DNA from: DASRDR01 sp963812945 [NCBI: uncultured Candidatus Rokubacteria bacterium]
GTDB lineage: Bacteria; Methylomirabilota; Methylomirabilia; Rokubacteriales
Assembly (NCBI GenBank): GCA_963812945.1
Contig: CAWEXD010000008.1
Location: 2,852,001-2,916,000, forward strand
Length of the DNA: 64,000 bases
Direction: 5' to 3'
The notes beneath the pieces are model-generated. The model had not been told where the DNA came from and made no database searches. It saw only the letters and a program-made list of their open reading frames with translations. Positions 1-8,600 of the stretch are shown here, in pieces; positions within the stretch are counted from its first letter, which is position 1, and each line of letters opens with the position of its first letter. Both the position numbers and the translations under genes were made by a program.

Positions 1-1
1 G

Positions 2-61
2 CAGTGCGGATGGGCGTACGGTCCCGGCTGGTACGGCTGGGGGTGGTACGGGAACTGCTGA
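2..61 (+). CDS. C-terminal end of a Gly/Trp/Tyr-rich protein (partial)
   Basis: The frame open from the window edge reads as a short tail of alternating Gly, Tyr and Trp residues and ends at TGA 59-61. Such tails occur on small secreted or lipoprotein-like proteins, but only 19 codons are visible and the family cannot be named. The other frames here are arginine- and serine-rich and look non-coding. It could also be chance. Confidence 0.3.
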   Translation, partial: QCGWAYGPGWYGWGWYGNC

Positions 62-93
62 GGTCGCGCTCCCGCGGCTGCCCGTCCTCCCGC

Positions 94-109
94 GGCCCCG
101 GCCGGGGCC
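94..109. repeat. 16-bp perfect palindrome
   Basis: GGCCCCGGCCGGGGCC is its own reverse complement and lies between the partial gene at the window edge and the toxin-antitoxin promoter. It has no unpaired loop and no T run, so it is only a weak terminator candidate for the upstream gene. Confidence 0.3.
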
Positions 110-127
110 AGGTCTCCCCCGTGATAG

Positions 128-155
128 TTGTAAATGTCTCGATTGAGAGTACACT
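128..155 (+). promoter_or_regulatory. Probable promoter of the Xre-RES pair, with a partial dyad
   Basis: TTGTAA (128-133), 16 bases, then TACACT (150-155) resembles a housekeeping promoter 22 bases before the antitoxin start. TCTC-GATT-GAGA lies in the spacer and TGTA/TACA at its edges, giving an imperfect dyad. Xre-type antitoxins usually repress their own promoter, so this is a plausible operator (inference). Confidence 0.45.
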
Positions 156-176
156 GGCCCCGGGAGGATCGAGACG

Positions 177-698
177 ATGCCGAAGCCCCGCGCCAGGGCG
201 AGAGCGGTCCGCCGTCCCGCGGCGGACGCCACTCGCAGGCTCCCGCCACGCCCCGCTCCCGGCGGCGCCGCCGGGCCCGCGAGTGAGCGTGCCCTCACGT
301 TCCGCGGTCTCGTCGCCGGGGAGGCGGCCACCACCCGGAAGATCGACGTCATCCGGCGCGGCGTGCGGGCGCGCGTCGTCGACGACATGGTGGAGTACCT
401 CGACGTCCCGAAGAGCGCCGTCTTCACCCTGCTCCATGCCCCGGAGAGCACGGCCCACCGGCTGATCCGGGACGACCGGTCGCTCGATTCCGCGGCCTCC
501 GAGCGCGTGGTGCGGATCGCCGACGCCGTGCGCCTCACGGAGGCGACCTTCGGCGGGCGGGACGCGGCGACGCGGTGGCTCAAGACGCCGAACCTCGCGC
601 TGGCCGGGGCCACCCCCCTGTCGATGCTCGACACCGAGCCCGGCGCGCACGAGGTCCGGCGCGTCCTGTCGTCGATCAGCCACGGCGGCGCGTTCTAG
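177..698 (+). CDS. Xre/ParS-type (DUF2384) antitoxin of a RES-Xre module
   Basis: Predicted antitoxin, 173 residues, that should bind and neutralise the RES toxin encoded directly downstream and repress their shared promoter. The first 40 residues are basic and low in complexity. The centre (about 45-110) has the helical Xre-like region. The C-terminus (about 122-173) matches the DUF2384 toxin-binding segment: GGRDAATRWLKTPN, an LDT turn and a terminal GAF. The ATG is preceded by GGGAGG with good spacing. The TAG stop is followed at once by the toxin GTG, which suggests coupled translation. The family assignment rests on the C-terminal pattern together with the RES neighbour. Confidence 0.8.
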   Translation: MPKPRARARAVRRPAADATRRLPPRPAPGGAAGPASERALTFRGLVAGEAATTRKIDVIRRGVRARVVDDMVEYLDVPKSAVFTLLHAPESTAHRLIRDDRSLDSAASERVVRIADAVRLTEATFGGRDAATRWLKTPNLALAGATPLSMLDTEPGAHEVRRVLSSISHGGAF

Positions 699-1196
699 GT
701 GGCGAGCGCCGTCGTCTGGCGCATCGCCCGGCGCCGGTACGCGCTGGACCGAACGGGGGCCGGCGCCCGGGAGAGCGGCGGCCGCTGGAACCACCCGGGT
801 ACCGCGGTCATCTACGCGGGCCGCACGGTGGGAATCGCGGCGCTGGAGAGGTTCGTGCACGTCGCCGGCGTCGTGCCATCCGACCTGGTCCTGGTGCGGA
901 TCGAGCTGCCCGAGCGATGCTCCGTCGAGGAGCCGGCGCTCGGCGATCTGCCTCCGGACTGGAGTGCCGTCCCCATCGGGCCAGGGAGCATGGAGTTCGG
1001 GACGGCATGGGCACGCGAAGCGCGCTCCCTCGTCCTCCACATCCCCTCCGCGGTGGTCCCGGAGGAGGGCAACGCGATGCTGAATCCGCGCCACCCGGAG
1101 TTCGAGGCGGTGCGGATGTCGATCCGGCGAGACTTTCACTACGATCCTCGCCTGTACGTCCCCCGCACCGGGAGGTCGACCGGACGCCCTCGGTGA
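699..1196 (+). CDS. RES-domain toxin
   Basis: A 165-residue RES-domain protein. Studied RES toxins degrade NAD+ or ADP-ribosylate a metabolic enzyme. Visible family features are the N-terminal WRI strand, the GAGARESGGRWN segment with the conserved Arg, a Tyr in VIYA, the Glu of AALERFVH, and the late NPRHPEF motif near the end. The GTG start lies directly after the antitoxin stop, with no gap, so the toxin is probably made only when the antitoxin is translated. The length is normal for the family and the gene looks intact. Which of the two chemistries it uses cannot be read from the sequence. Confidence 0.82.
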   Translation: MASAVVWRIARRRYALDRTGAGARESGGRWNHPGTAVIYAGRTVGIAALERFVHVAGVVPSDLVLVRIELPERCSVEEPALGDLPPDWSAVPIGPGSMEFGTAWAREARSLVLHIPSAVVPEEGNAMLNPRHPEFEAVRMSIRRDFHYDPRLYVPRTGRSTGRPR

Positions 1197-1219
1197 CGGG
1201 GGTGACGGGGCGGTGACGG
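1192..1219 (+). repeat. Three short direct copies of GGTGACGG
   Basis: GGTGACGG occurs at 1192, 1201 and 1212. The first copy contains the toxin stop codon. No function is evident; slippage is the simplest origin. Confidence 0.4.
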
Positions 1220-1294
1220 CGGGCCCGGGCGCAGGAGGCCGACGCGCGCCGTCCCGGCCGGAGAGCGTGGTTCCAAACCAGGACAGGGGGCTGG

Positions 1295-1323
1295 TTGACC
1301 TTCCCTGCCCCCCCGACTAGGCT
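1295..1323 (+). promoter_or_regulatory. Promoter TTGACC-N17-TAGGCT of the ligase operon
   Basis: TTGACC (1295-1300), exactly 17 bases, then TAGGCT (1318-1323) matches a pattern seen at several other gene starts in this window. Transcription would begin near 1330, about 88 bases before the ligase GTG at 1418. This argues against the upstream in-frame ATG, which lies inside the -35 region. Confidence 0.65.
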
Positions 1324-1417
1324 TGGCCCGCTGTCCAACCCAGTCGCCGACCCGGTCGGCTGGAGGCCCCGATATGCAGTGTCTCGGGTGCCATACGGAC
1401 AATCCAGGGAACGAACC

Positions 1418-2929
1418 GTGAGTGAGGCCGGGACGCCCTTCGGCGTGGCCGTCGCCCGGCTCGCCGCTGCCGCGCCCGACCGCCCCGCCATCACCCACGA
1501 GGACCGCACGGTCACCCGCGGGGAGCTGGAGCGGCGGACCAACCGGCTCGCGCGAGCCTACGCGCGCCTCGGGGTGCGCCCCGACTGCTTCGTCACGATC
1601 GCGCTGCCGAACGGCATCGCGTTCTTCGAGGCGGCCATCGCCGCCTGGAAGCTGGGCGCCACGCCCCAGCCCATCTCGGCCCGGCTGCCGGCCTCGGAGC
1701 GCCGCGCGATCCTGGAGCTCGCCGCCCCCGCCCTGGTGGTCGGCGTGGACCCGTCGGAGGTCCCCGGCTGGCGGACCGTGCCGGCCGGGTTCGAGCCGGA
1801 GGCGACGCTGGCAGACGACGCGCTGCCGCCGATGGTGCCGGCCTCGTGGAAGGCCACGACCTCGGGGGGCAGCACCGGGCGCCCCAAGCTGATCGTCGCC
1901 ACCCAGCCCGGCGTCCGGGAGACGATCGCCGGCACCTTTCGCAGGACCCCGAGGGTGCCCGAGGGCGTGGCGCTCGTCACCGGACCGCTCTCCCACAACG
2001 CGCCCTTCACCAGTGCCTGCACGGGTCTCCTGATGGGCGAGCATCAGGTGGTGATGACACGATTCGACGCGGCGCGGGCTCTCGAGCTGATCGAGCGCTA
2101 CCAGGTGGACTGGATGTACGCGGTCCCGACGATGATGCTCCGCATCTGGCGGCTGCCGGAGGCGGAGCGCCGCGCGCGCGATCTCTCCTCCTTGCGCACC
2201 GTGCTCCACATGGCGGCGCCGTGTCCCCCGTGGCTCAAGCAGGCGTGGATCGACTGGCTCGGTCCGGACCGGATCTGGGAGGTGTACGCCGGCACGGAGG
2301 CCCAGGCCCTCACGCTGATCAGTGGCCACGAGTGGCTGACGCATCGGGGGTCGGTCGGCCGACCTGTGATCGGCGAGATCCGCGTCCGCGACGCCGAGGG
2401 CGACGCGTGTCCGCCGGGCGAAGTCGGGGAGGTCTGGATGAGGCGAGGCGAGGGCGCGCCGCCTCCCTACCGGTACATCGGCGCCGAGGCGAAGGCCCGT
2501 GACGGATGGGAGTCGCTCGGCGACATGGGCTGGATGGACGGCGAGGGCTACCTCTATCTCACCGACCGCGACACGGACATGGTTCTGGTAGGCGGGGCGA
2601 ACGTCTATCCGGCCGAGGTCGAGGCAGCCCTTGAGGAGCATCCCCGGGTTCGCGGAAGCTGCGTGATCGGGCTGCCCGATGAGGACCTCGGCAATGTCGT
2701 CCACGCCATCGTCCAGGTGGACGGGGACGTTGGCGACGCCGAGCTGCTGACTCATCTGCGAGACCGGCTGGCCCCCTACAAGCTGCCCCGGAGCTTCGAG
2801 CGAGTGACCGAGCCCCTGCGGGACGAGGCGGGCAAGGTTCGCCGCCCGGCCTTGCGGGCCGCGCGCGTGGGAAGGGTGACGCGTCGTGAGACCACCGCGT
2901 CACGCATCAACCGGCCGAACGGCCGGTAG
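1418..2929 (+). CDS. Acyl-CoA ligase (AMP-binding, ANL superfamily)
   Basis: Activates a carboxylic acid as acyl-AMP and transfers it to CoA. The 503-residue protein has the ANL core: the P-loop TTSGGSTGRPK near residues 147-157, the aromatic/acidic motif YAGTEAQ, the hinge region GDMGWMDGEGYLYLTDR, and the catalytic Lys473 in DEAGKVRR near the end. The GTG at 1418 is chosen because AGGGA lies seven bases upstream and the promoter lies before it; the longer in-frame start would overlap the promoter. It resembles fatty-acyl or bile-acid CoA ligases, but the substrate cannot be told. A lyase and a hydrolase follow in the same direction, suggesting a catabolic operon. Confidence 0.85.
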   Translation: MSEAGTPFGVAVARLAAAAPDRPAITHEDRTVTRGELERRTNRLARAYARLGVRPDCFVTIALPNGIAFFEAAIAAWKLGATPQPISARLPASERRAILELAAPALVVGVDPSEVPGWRTVPAGFEPEATLADDALPPMVPASWKATTSGGSTGRPKLIVATQPGVRETIAGTFRRTPRVPEGVALVTGPLSHNAPFTSACTGLLMGEHQVVMTRFDAARALELIERYQVDWMYAVPTMMLRIWRLPEAERRARDLSSLRTVLHMAAPCPPWLKQAWIDWLGPDRIWEVYAGTEAQALTLISGHEWLTHRGSVGRPVIGEIRVRDAEGDACPPGEVGEVWMRRGEGAPPPYRYIGAEAKARDGWESLGDMGWMDGEGYLYLTDRDTDMVLVGGANVYPAEVEAALEEHPRVRGSCVIGLPDEDLGNVVHAIVQVDGDVGDAELLTHLRDRLAPYKLPRSFERVTEPLRDEAGKVRRPALRAARVGRVTRRETTASRINRPNGR

Positions 2930-2999
2930 GCCGGTTGGAGTCGACTCGCATGCCGATCGGGGGACGTCTGGCCCGCACCGCGAGAGGAGGGCACGAGCC

Positions 3000-4190
3000 G
3001 TGGCGCTCAAACCGAATACGACCCTGGTGACCGCCGGCCGCGACCGCGGGGTGAGCTTCGATTTCGTCAATCCCCCTCTGGTGCGTGGTTCGACCGTCTT
3101 GCACGACTCGATCGAAGGGATCCGCGAGGGTCTGCGCCGACGCGACGCCGGTCAGGATCGGCCCGCCGTCTATGGCATCTACGGCACGCCGACGCACCAT
3201 GCCTTCTATGATGCCCTGACTGAGCTGGAAGGCGGCCACGCGAGCTGGGCCCTGCCCTCGGGCAAGACCGCGTGTACGGTGGCGATCCTGGGCTACGTGC
3301 AGCAGGGCGATCATGTGCTCCTGCCGGACTCGGTGTACGGGCCGACACGGCACTTCTGCCTCACCACGCTGCCACGCTACGGCGTGGATACCACGTTCTA
3401 CGATCCCCGCACGGGCGTCGAGATTGAGCGGCTCTTTCGCCCGGCCACGCGCGTTCTGTTCCTCGAGTCACCGGGCTCGCTGACCTTCGAGATGCAGGAC
3501 GTCCCGCTGCTGGCGTCCATCGCGCGCCGCCATGACGCGATCTCGGTGATCGACAACACCTGGGCGACGCCGCTCTATTTCCAACCGCTCAAGCACGGGG
3601 TCGACGTGTCCGTGCACGCGGTCACGAAGTACATCGGAGGCCACTCGGATCTCATGATGGGCACGGTGACGTGCAACGCCCGGGCGTGGCCGCCGATGCG
3701 TCAGGCCATTCATCAGTTCGGACTGACCACGAGCCCCGACGACTGCTGGCTCGCGCTCCGCGGCCTACGCTCGATGGGGGCCCGGCTGACCCAGCACCGC
3801 GCCACCGCCGAACGGCTCATCGAATGGCTGAGGGCACAGCCCGAGGTCGAGCGCATGCTCTACCCCGCGCTACCGGACGACCCAGGCCATGCCCTGTGGA
3901 AGCGCGACATGACCGGGGCGTCGGGCCTGTTCGGCGTCGCGCTCAAACCCATGGACGAGCGCGGGGTCCTCAGCCTGATCGACGGGCTACGACTCTTCGG
4001 CCGGGGTGGGTCCTGGGGCGGCTTCGAGAGCCTCATCTGGACGTCGAGACCAGAGCGCACGGTCGCACCGTTGCCGTGTGCCGGACCTCTGGTCCGCATC
4101 TCCGCGGGTCTGGAGGATGCGACCGATCTGATCGACGACCTCCGGGACGGATTCGAACGCATGCGCGCATACGGAACGCCGGGTGCGTAG
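3000..4190 (+). CDS. metC: Cystathionine beta-lyase-type PLP enzyme
   Basis: PLP-dependent Cys/Met-metabolism enzyme of 396 residues, by family expected to split cystathionine or a related sulfur amino acid. The PLP lysine is Lys210 in HAVTKYIGGHSD, preceded by the cofactor Asp in SVIDNTWATP. Substrate-binding elements such as the late LIWTSRPER segment are present. The GTG at 3000 has GAGAGGAGG about nine bases upstream. The gap after the ligase is 70 bases, so the two are probably co-transcribed. It fits the bacterial cystathionine beta-lyase subgroup best; gamma-lyase or O-acetylhomoserine sulfhydrylase activity remains possible because these subgroups overlap. Confidence 0.78.
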   Translation: MALKPNTTLVTAGRDRGVSFDFVNPPLVRGSTVLHDSIEGIREGLRRRDAGQDRPAVYGIYGTPTHHAFYDALTELEGGHASWALPSGKTACTVAILGYVQQGDHVLLPDSVYGPTRHFCLTTLPRYGVDTTFYDPRTGVEIERLFRPATRVLFLESPGSLTFEMQDVPLLASIARRHDAISVIDNTWATPLYFQPLKHGVDVSVHAVTKYIGGHSDLMMGTVTCNARAWPPMRQAIHQFGLTTSPDDCWLALRGLRSMGARLTQHRATAERLIEWLRAQPEVERMLYPALPDDPGHALWKRDMTGASGLFGVALKPMDERGVLSLIDGLRLFGRGGSWGGFESLIWTSRPERTVAPLPCAGPLVRISAGLEDATDLIDDLRDGFERMRAYGTPGA

Positions 4191-4235
4191 CGGAGCCGAG
4201 CTGATGCCAGTAGACCTCAGACCACGGAGGGTGCG

Positions 4236-5405
4236 ATGCGATACGGATTGATCTCCGGCGACAACCACATCGACCTGACCTACTGCCCGCCCGATCTCTG
4301 GTCGTCCCAGGCGCCGGCCAAGTGGCGGCTCCTCGTGCCCCGCGTGGAAGAGCTGGAAGACGGCTGCCACTGGTTCGTGGAGGGGCACGACCAGGGGATG
4401 TGGAACGGGGTGGGGCCGCGGTTCCTGAAGTACGAGCGAGGGATCTTCGGGCACATCGACGAGATGAAGGACAGCGGCTTCACGTGGGACTATCGCCCGG
4501 GCGCCCAGCCCCGGCCGACCACGCCCGAGCTGCGGCTCGCCGACATGGATCGCGACGGGGTCGACGCCGAGATCATCTATGGCTGCCTCATGATCAACGA
4601 GCTCATCGTCAGCGCTGACCTTCGCGTCTGGACCAACCAGGTCTACAACGACTGGGCCGCGGACTTCGCCAGGCGCAGCGACCCCGACCGGACCTTTCCC
4701 CTCGCCATCATCCCGAACACCGACCCGCTCGTGGCCGCCGCCGAGGTGCGGCGCTGCGCCAAGCTCGGGCTCCGGGGCGGGGATCTCGCGTTCAAGCGCC
4801 TGAGCGTGCCCCTCTATCACCGCGGCTGGGACCCCCTCTGGGAAGCCGCCCAGGAGTGTCGGTTCCCGATCTCGTTCCACTCCACCGGCTTCAAGGGGCT
4901 GCGGGCGCCCGACACCCCGCAGATGGAGAAGGAGTACGCGGTGCCCTGGCGCATCGTGCGGGCGAGCCTGTTCCAGCTCGACGGGATGGAGGTGCTCGTC
5001 TCCGTGATCGCCTCGGGGGCCTGCGAGCGCTATCCGGAGTTCAACTTCGTCCTCGGAGAGTCCGGCGTGACCTGGATCCCCTACGTCTTCGATCGCCTGG
5101 ACACGGAGTACGAGGATCGCGGCCGGTCCCTCGGGTTCTCGCTCAAGCCCAGCGACTACTTCCGGCGCCAGGGCTACACCACCTACCAGCAGGATCAGTA
5201 CCTCGAGCCCGCGATCCCCATCGTGGGCGAGGACAACATCATCTGGGGGGCCGACTACCCGCATCCGGACTGCCTCTGGCCCGACTCGCGCCGTCACCTC
5301 GAGAAGAACCTCGGCGGGCTGCCCGAGCGCGTCCGCCGGAAGATCACCCGGGAGAACGTGGCGAAGCTCTACCAGCTTCCTTCGGCGGCGCCCACCGCCT
5401 CGTGA
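4236..5405 (+). CDS. Amidohydrolase-family metal-dependent hydrolase
   Basis: A 389-residue protein of the amidohydrolase-2 (ACMSD-like) family: TIM-barrel hydrolases or decarboxylases with one or two bound metals. The N-terminal metal motif is SGDNHID (residues 7-13, D-x-H). A barrel His lies in ISFHSTGF, and the late Asp in GADYPHPDC closes the site. The ATG has GGAGGG a few bases upstream. It follows the lyase by 45 bases and probably belongs to the same operon. Relatives act on many aromatic and amide substrates, so no substrate is assigned. Confidence 0.8.
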   Translation: MRYGLISGDNHIDLTYCPPDLWSSQAPAKWRLLVPRVEELEDGCHWFVEGHDQGMWNGVGPRFLKYERGIFGHIDEMKDSGFTWDYRPGAQPRPTTPELRLADMDRDGVDAEIIYGCLMINELIVSADLRVWTNQVYNDWAADFARRSDPDRTFPLAIIPNTDPLVAAAEVRRCAKLGLRGGDLAFKRLSVPLYHRGWDPLWEAAQECRFPISFHSTGFKGLRAPDTPQMEKEYAVPWRIVRASLFQLDGMEVLVSVIASGACERYPEFNFVLGESGVTWIPYVFDRLDTEYEDRGRSLGFSLKPSDYFRRQGYTTYQQDQYLEPAIPIVGEDNIIWGADYPHPDCLWPDSRRHLEKNLGGLPERVRRKITRENVAKLYQLPSAAPTAS

Positions 5406-5422
5406 GGTCCGGAGGAACACCC

Positions 5423-5521
5423 GTGCGAGTCGCGGTGGTCGCCCGCACCCGGAAGGAGGCGCCTTTCGGATGGAGCGGGACATTGCGGCCGTCAGGGTCT
5501 CGCAGGCCCGAGGCAGCATAG
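5423..5521 (+). CDS. Short reading frame with a strong ribosome site, possible gene stub
   Basis: GTG at 5423 is preceded by GGAGGAACACCC and starts as VRVAVVARTRKEAP, which looks like a real protein N-terminus, but the frame stops after 32 codons in an Arg/Pro-rich stretch. It may be the start of a gene lost by deletion, or chance. The rest of the 5406-5663 gap shows only the -10 candidate for the kinase gene. Confidence 0.25.
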   Translation: MRVAVVARTRKEAPFGWSGTLRPSGSRRPEAA

Positions 5522-5620
5522 ACGAGCCGCTCGAGGCGCACGCGAACCACGGCGGGCCACGGGCCCGTCTGGGCGCCGCGATCCTGCCTTTCTGCGCACC
5601 TGTCCGGCGTTGTGAGGTGC

Positions 5621-5626
5621 TAGAAT
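5621..5626 (+). promoter_or_regulatory. Candidate -10 element of the GAF kinase operon
   Basis: TAGAAT lies 38 bases before the kinase ATG. No good -35 is found at 16-18 bases upstream, so the site is either weak or activator-dependent. Confidence 0.3.
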
Positions 5627-5663
5627 CGCCGCACTAATCTAGCCGCCTGCCGGAGGACCGTGC

Positions 5664-8600
5664 ATGGCGTCGCGCCGGAAAGCCCCATCCCGCCCCGCCC
5701 GCAGGCCCCGGACGTCGGCGGCCACGGGCCCGGCGGGAGTCCGCGCCCAGCTAGCCGCCACCACCCGGATCCTGCGCGCGCTCGCGGGCGCGCCCGGCAA
5801 CCTCCAGGCCGTGCTCGACGCGGTCGCGGAGCAGGCGGCGCGGGTCTGTGGCGCGACCGATAGCGTCATCCATCGACTCGACGGCGACGGTCTTCACCCG
5901 TTGGCCCATCACGGGTCGATTGGTCTCGGGATCAAGATAGGCGACATCCTTCCGATCACGCGCGATGCCGCCGCGGGGCGTGCGGCGCTGGAGCGCCGCA
6001 CCGTCCACGTCCCCGACATCGAGGCGGCGGCGGCCGAGTACCCGGGATCCTTGCAGATCAGCCGCCAGGGCGGCCTCCACCGGGCGATCCTGGCGGTGCC
6101 CCTCGTCAGCGAGGAGCGGGCGGTCGGCGTGATCGTCATCCGCCGCTCGGAGGCGCGCCCGTTCACGCCCGGGCAGATCGCCGCCCTCGAGAGCTTCGCC
6201 GACCAGGCGGCCATCGCCATCGGGCACGCGCGGCTGTTCCAGGAGGTCACCGAGGCGCTGGAGCGCGAGCGGGCGACGGGCGCCATCCTCCGGGTCATCG
6301 CGAGCTCGCCGACGACGGTCGATCCGGTCTTCGACGCCATCCTCGACAGCGCGCTTTCGCTCTGCGCCTCTCCGGTCGGGAACCTCATCCTCTTCGACGG
6401 CGAGGAATTCCGGCTGGTCGCTCAACGGGGCATGCCTGACGGGGTGGTCGAGGCGTGGAAGCAGCCGCAGCGGCATGGTCCGCACAACGGGTCCACCCGT
6501 GCCGTCACCGAGCGCCAGCCCGTCCAGATCGTGGACATGATGGCCGATCCCGCCTACCGTGAGCGCGACCCCATCCGGCTCAACTCGGTGGAGCTCCTGG
6601 GCAGCCGTACCGCACTCTTCGTGCCGATGCTCAAAGAAGGAACGCCGATCGGCGTCCTCGTGACCTGGCGCCGCGAGGTCCGGGCATTCAGCGAGAGCCA
6701 GATCCAGCTCCTGTCCACGTTTGCCGACCAGGCGGTGATCGCCCTCGAGAACGTACGGCTGTTCACGGAGCTCGGGGCGCGGAATCGCGAGCTGACCGAG
6801 GCGCTGGAGCAGCAGACCGCCACCAGCGAGGTCCTGAAGGTCATCAGCCGATCGACCTTCGATCTCCAACCGGTCCTCGACACGCTGATCGAGAATGCGA
6901 CGCGGCTATGCGGGGCGGAGAGTGGCTTCATCTACCGGTTCGAGGGCGATGTCCTCCGCATCGCGGCCGACTACGCGGCCTCGACGGCGTTCAAGGAGTA
7001 CTGGCGACGGCCCGAGATACGCCCCGGGCCTGGGTCCGCGTCGGGGAGAGCCACGCTCGAGCGCCGGACCGTGCACATCCACGATGTCCTGGCCGAGCCC
7101 GGGTACGAGCTGCTCGAAGCCCAGCGGATCGGCGGGTTTCGCACGGTGCTGTGCGTCCCGATGCTCAGGGAAGGCGTGGTCCTCGGAGTGATCTTCATGT
7201 GGCGGACCCGGGTCCACCCCTTCGCGGCCAAGCAGATCGGGTTCGTGGAGACCTTCGCCGACCAGGCGGTGATCGCGATCGAGAACGTCCGCCTCCTGCA
7301 GGAGCTCGAGGCCCGGAATCGCGAGCTGACCGAGTCGCTGGAGCAGCAGACGGCGACCGCGGAGATCCTGCGGGTCATTTCCGGCTCGCCGACCGACCTC
7401 CAGCCGGTCATGGATACGGTGGCCGAGAATGCCGCGCGGGTCTGCGGTGGCATCGACTCCCTCATCTTCCGCCTGGATGGGGACGTCTTGCGGCTGGTGG
7501 CCAGGTACGGCGCACTGCCGGTGGTCATGAGGGTCGGGGATACCATCGCGGCCACGCGCGATTCGGTGGCTGGCCGGGTGGTGTCCGAGCGACGGACGAT
7601 TCACATCGAGGACCTGCAGGCGTTGCCCGAGACGGAGTTCCCGGACACGCGGGCACGGGCACGCGAGCGTGCCGACGCGGGGCACCGTACGTACCTGGCC
7701 ACGCCGCTCCTGCGCGACGGCGTACCGCTGGGCGCCATCCTGATCCGCCGGGCGGAGATCCGACCCTTCTCCGTCAGGCAGATCGCACTCCTGGAGACCT
7801 TCGCCCACCAGGCGGTGATCGCGATTGAGAACGTGCGGCTGTTCACAGAACTCCAGGATAGGAATCGTGCGCTCACGGCGGCCCACGCGCAGGTGTCCGA
7901 GGCGCTGGAGCAGCAGACGGCGACGGCCGAGATCCTGCGGGTAATCTCCCGCTCGCCGACCGATGTCCAACCGGTGTTCGATGCAATCGCCCAGAGCGCA
8001 GTGAGATTGTGTGAGGCGGTCAACGGCGGCGTCCTTCGATTCGACGGAACGCTGATTCACCTGGCGGCCCACTACGGCTGGGATCGAGCTCTGGACACCC
8101 TGCGGCGCGTGTGGCCACGCCCCCCGGATCGTGGCATTGCCTCGGCTCGCGCGATCCTGACGGGCGCCGTCGTCCATGTCGATATCGCCCAGGACCCGGA
8201 GTTCGAGCAGACCGCTATCCTGCAGGCGGGCTTTCGCACCGTCCTGTCGGTGCCGCTGCTACGGGAGGGCCATCCGATCGGCGCGATCACCGTCACCCGT
8301 GAGGAGGGCCGGCCGTTCTCCGATACGCAGATCGCGCTCCTGCAGACCTTCGCCGACCAGGCGGTGATCGCGATCGAGAACGTGCGGCTGTTCACAGAGC
8401 TCGGGACCCGGAATCGCGAGCTGACCGAGTCGCTCGAGCAGCAGACCGCGACCGCCGACATCCTCCGGGTGATCAGCCGCTCGCCAACCGACGTCCAGCC
8501 TGTACTCGATGTGGTCGCCGAAACCGCGGCGCGCCTGTGCGAGGCCGTCGACGCCCACATCTGGCGTCGAGATGGCGACGTGCTCCGGCAGGTCTCGTCG

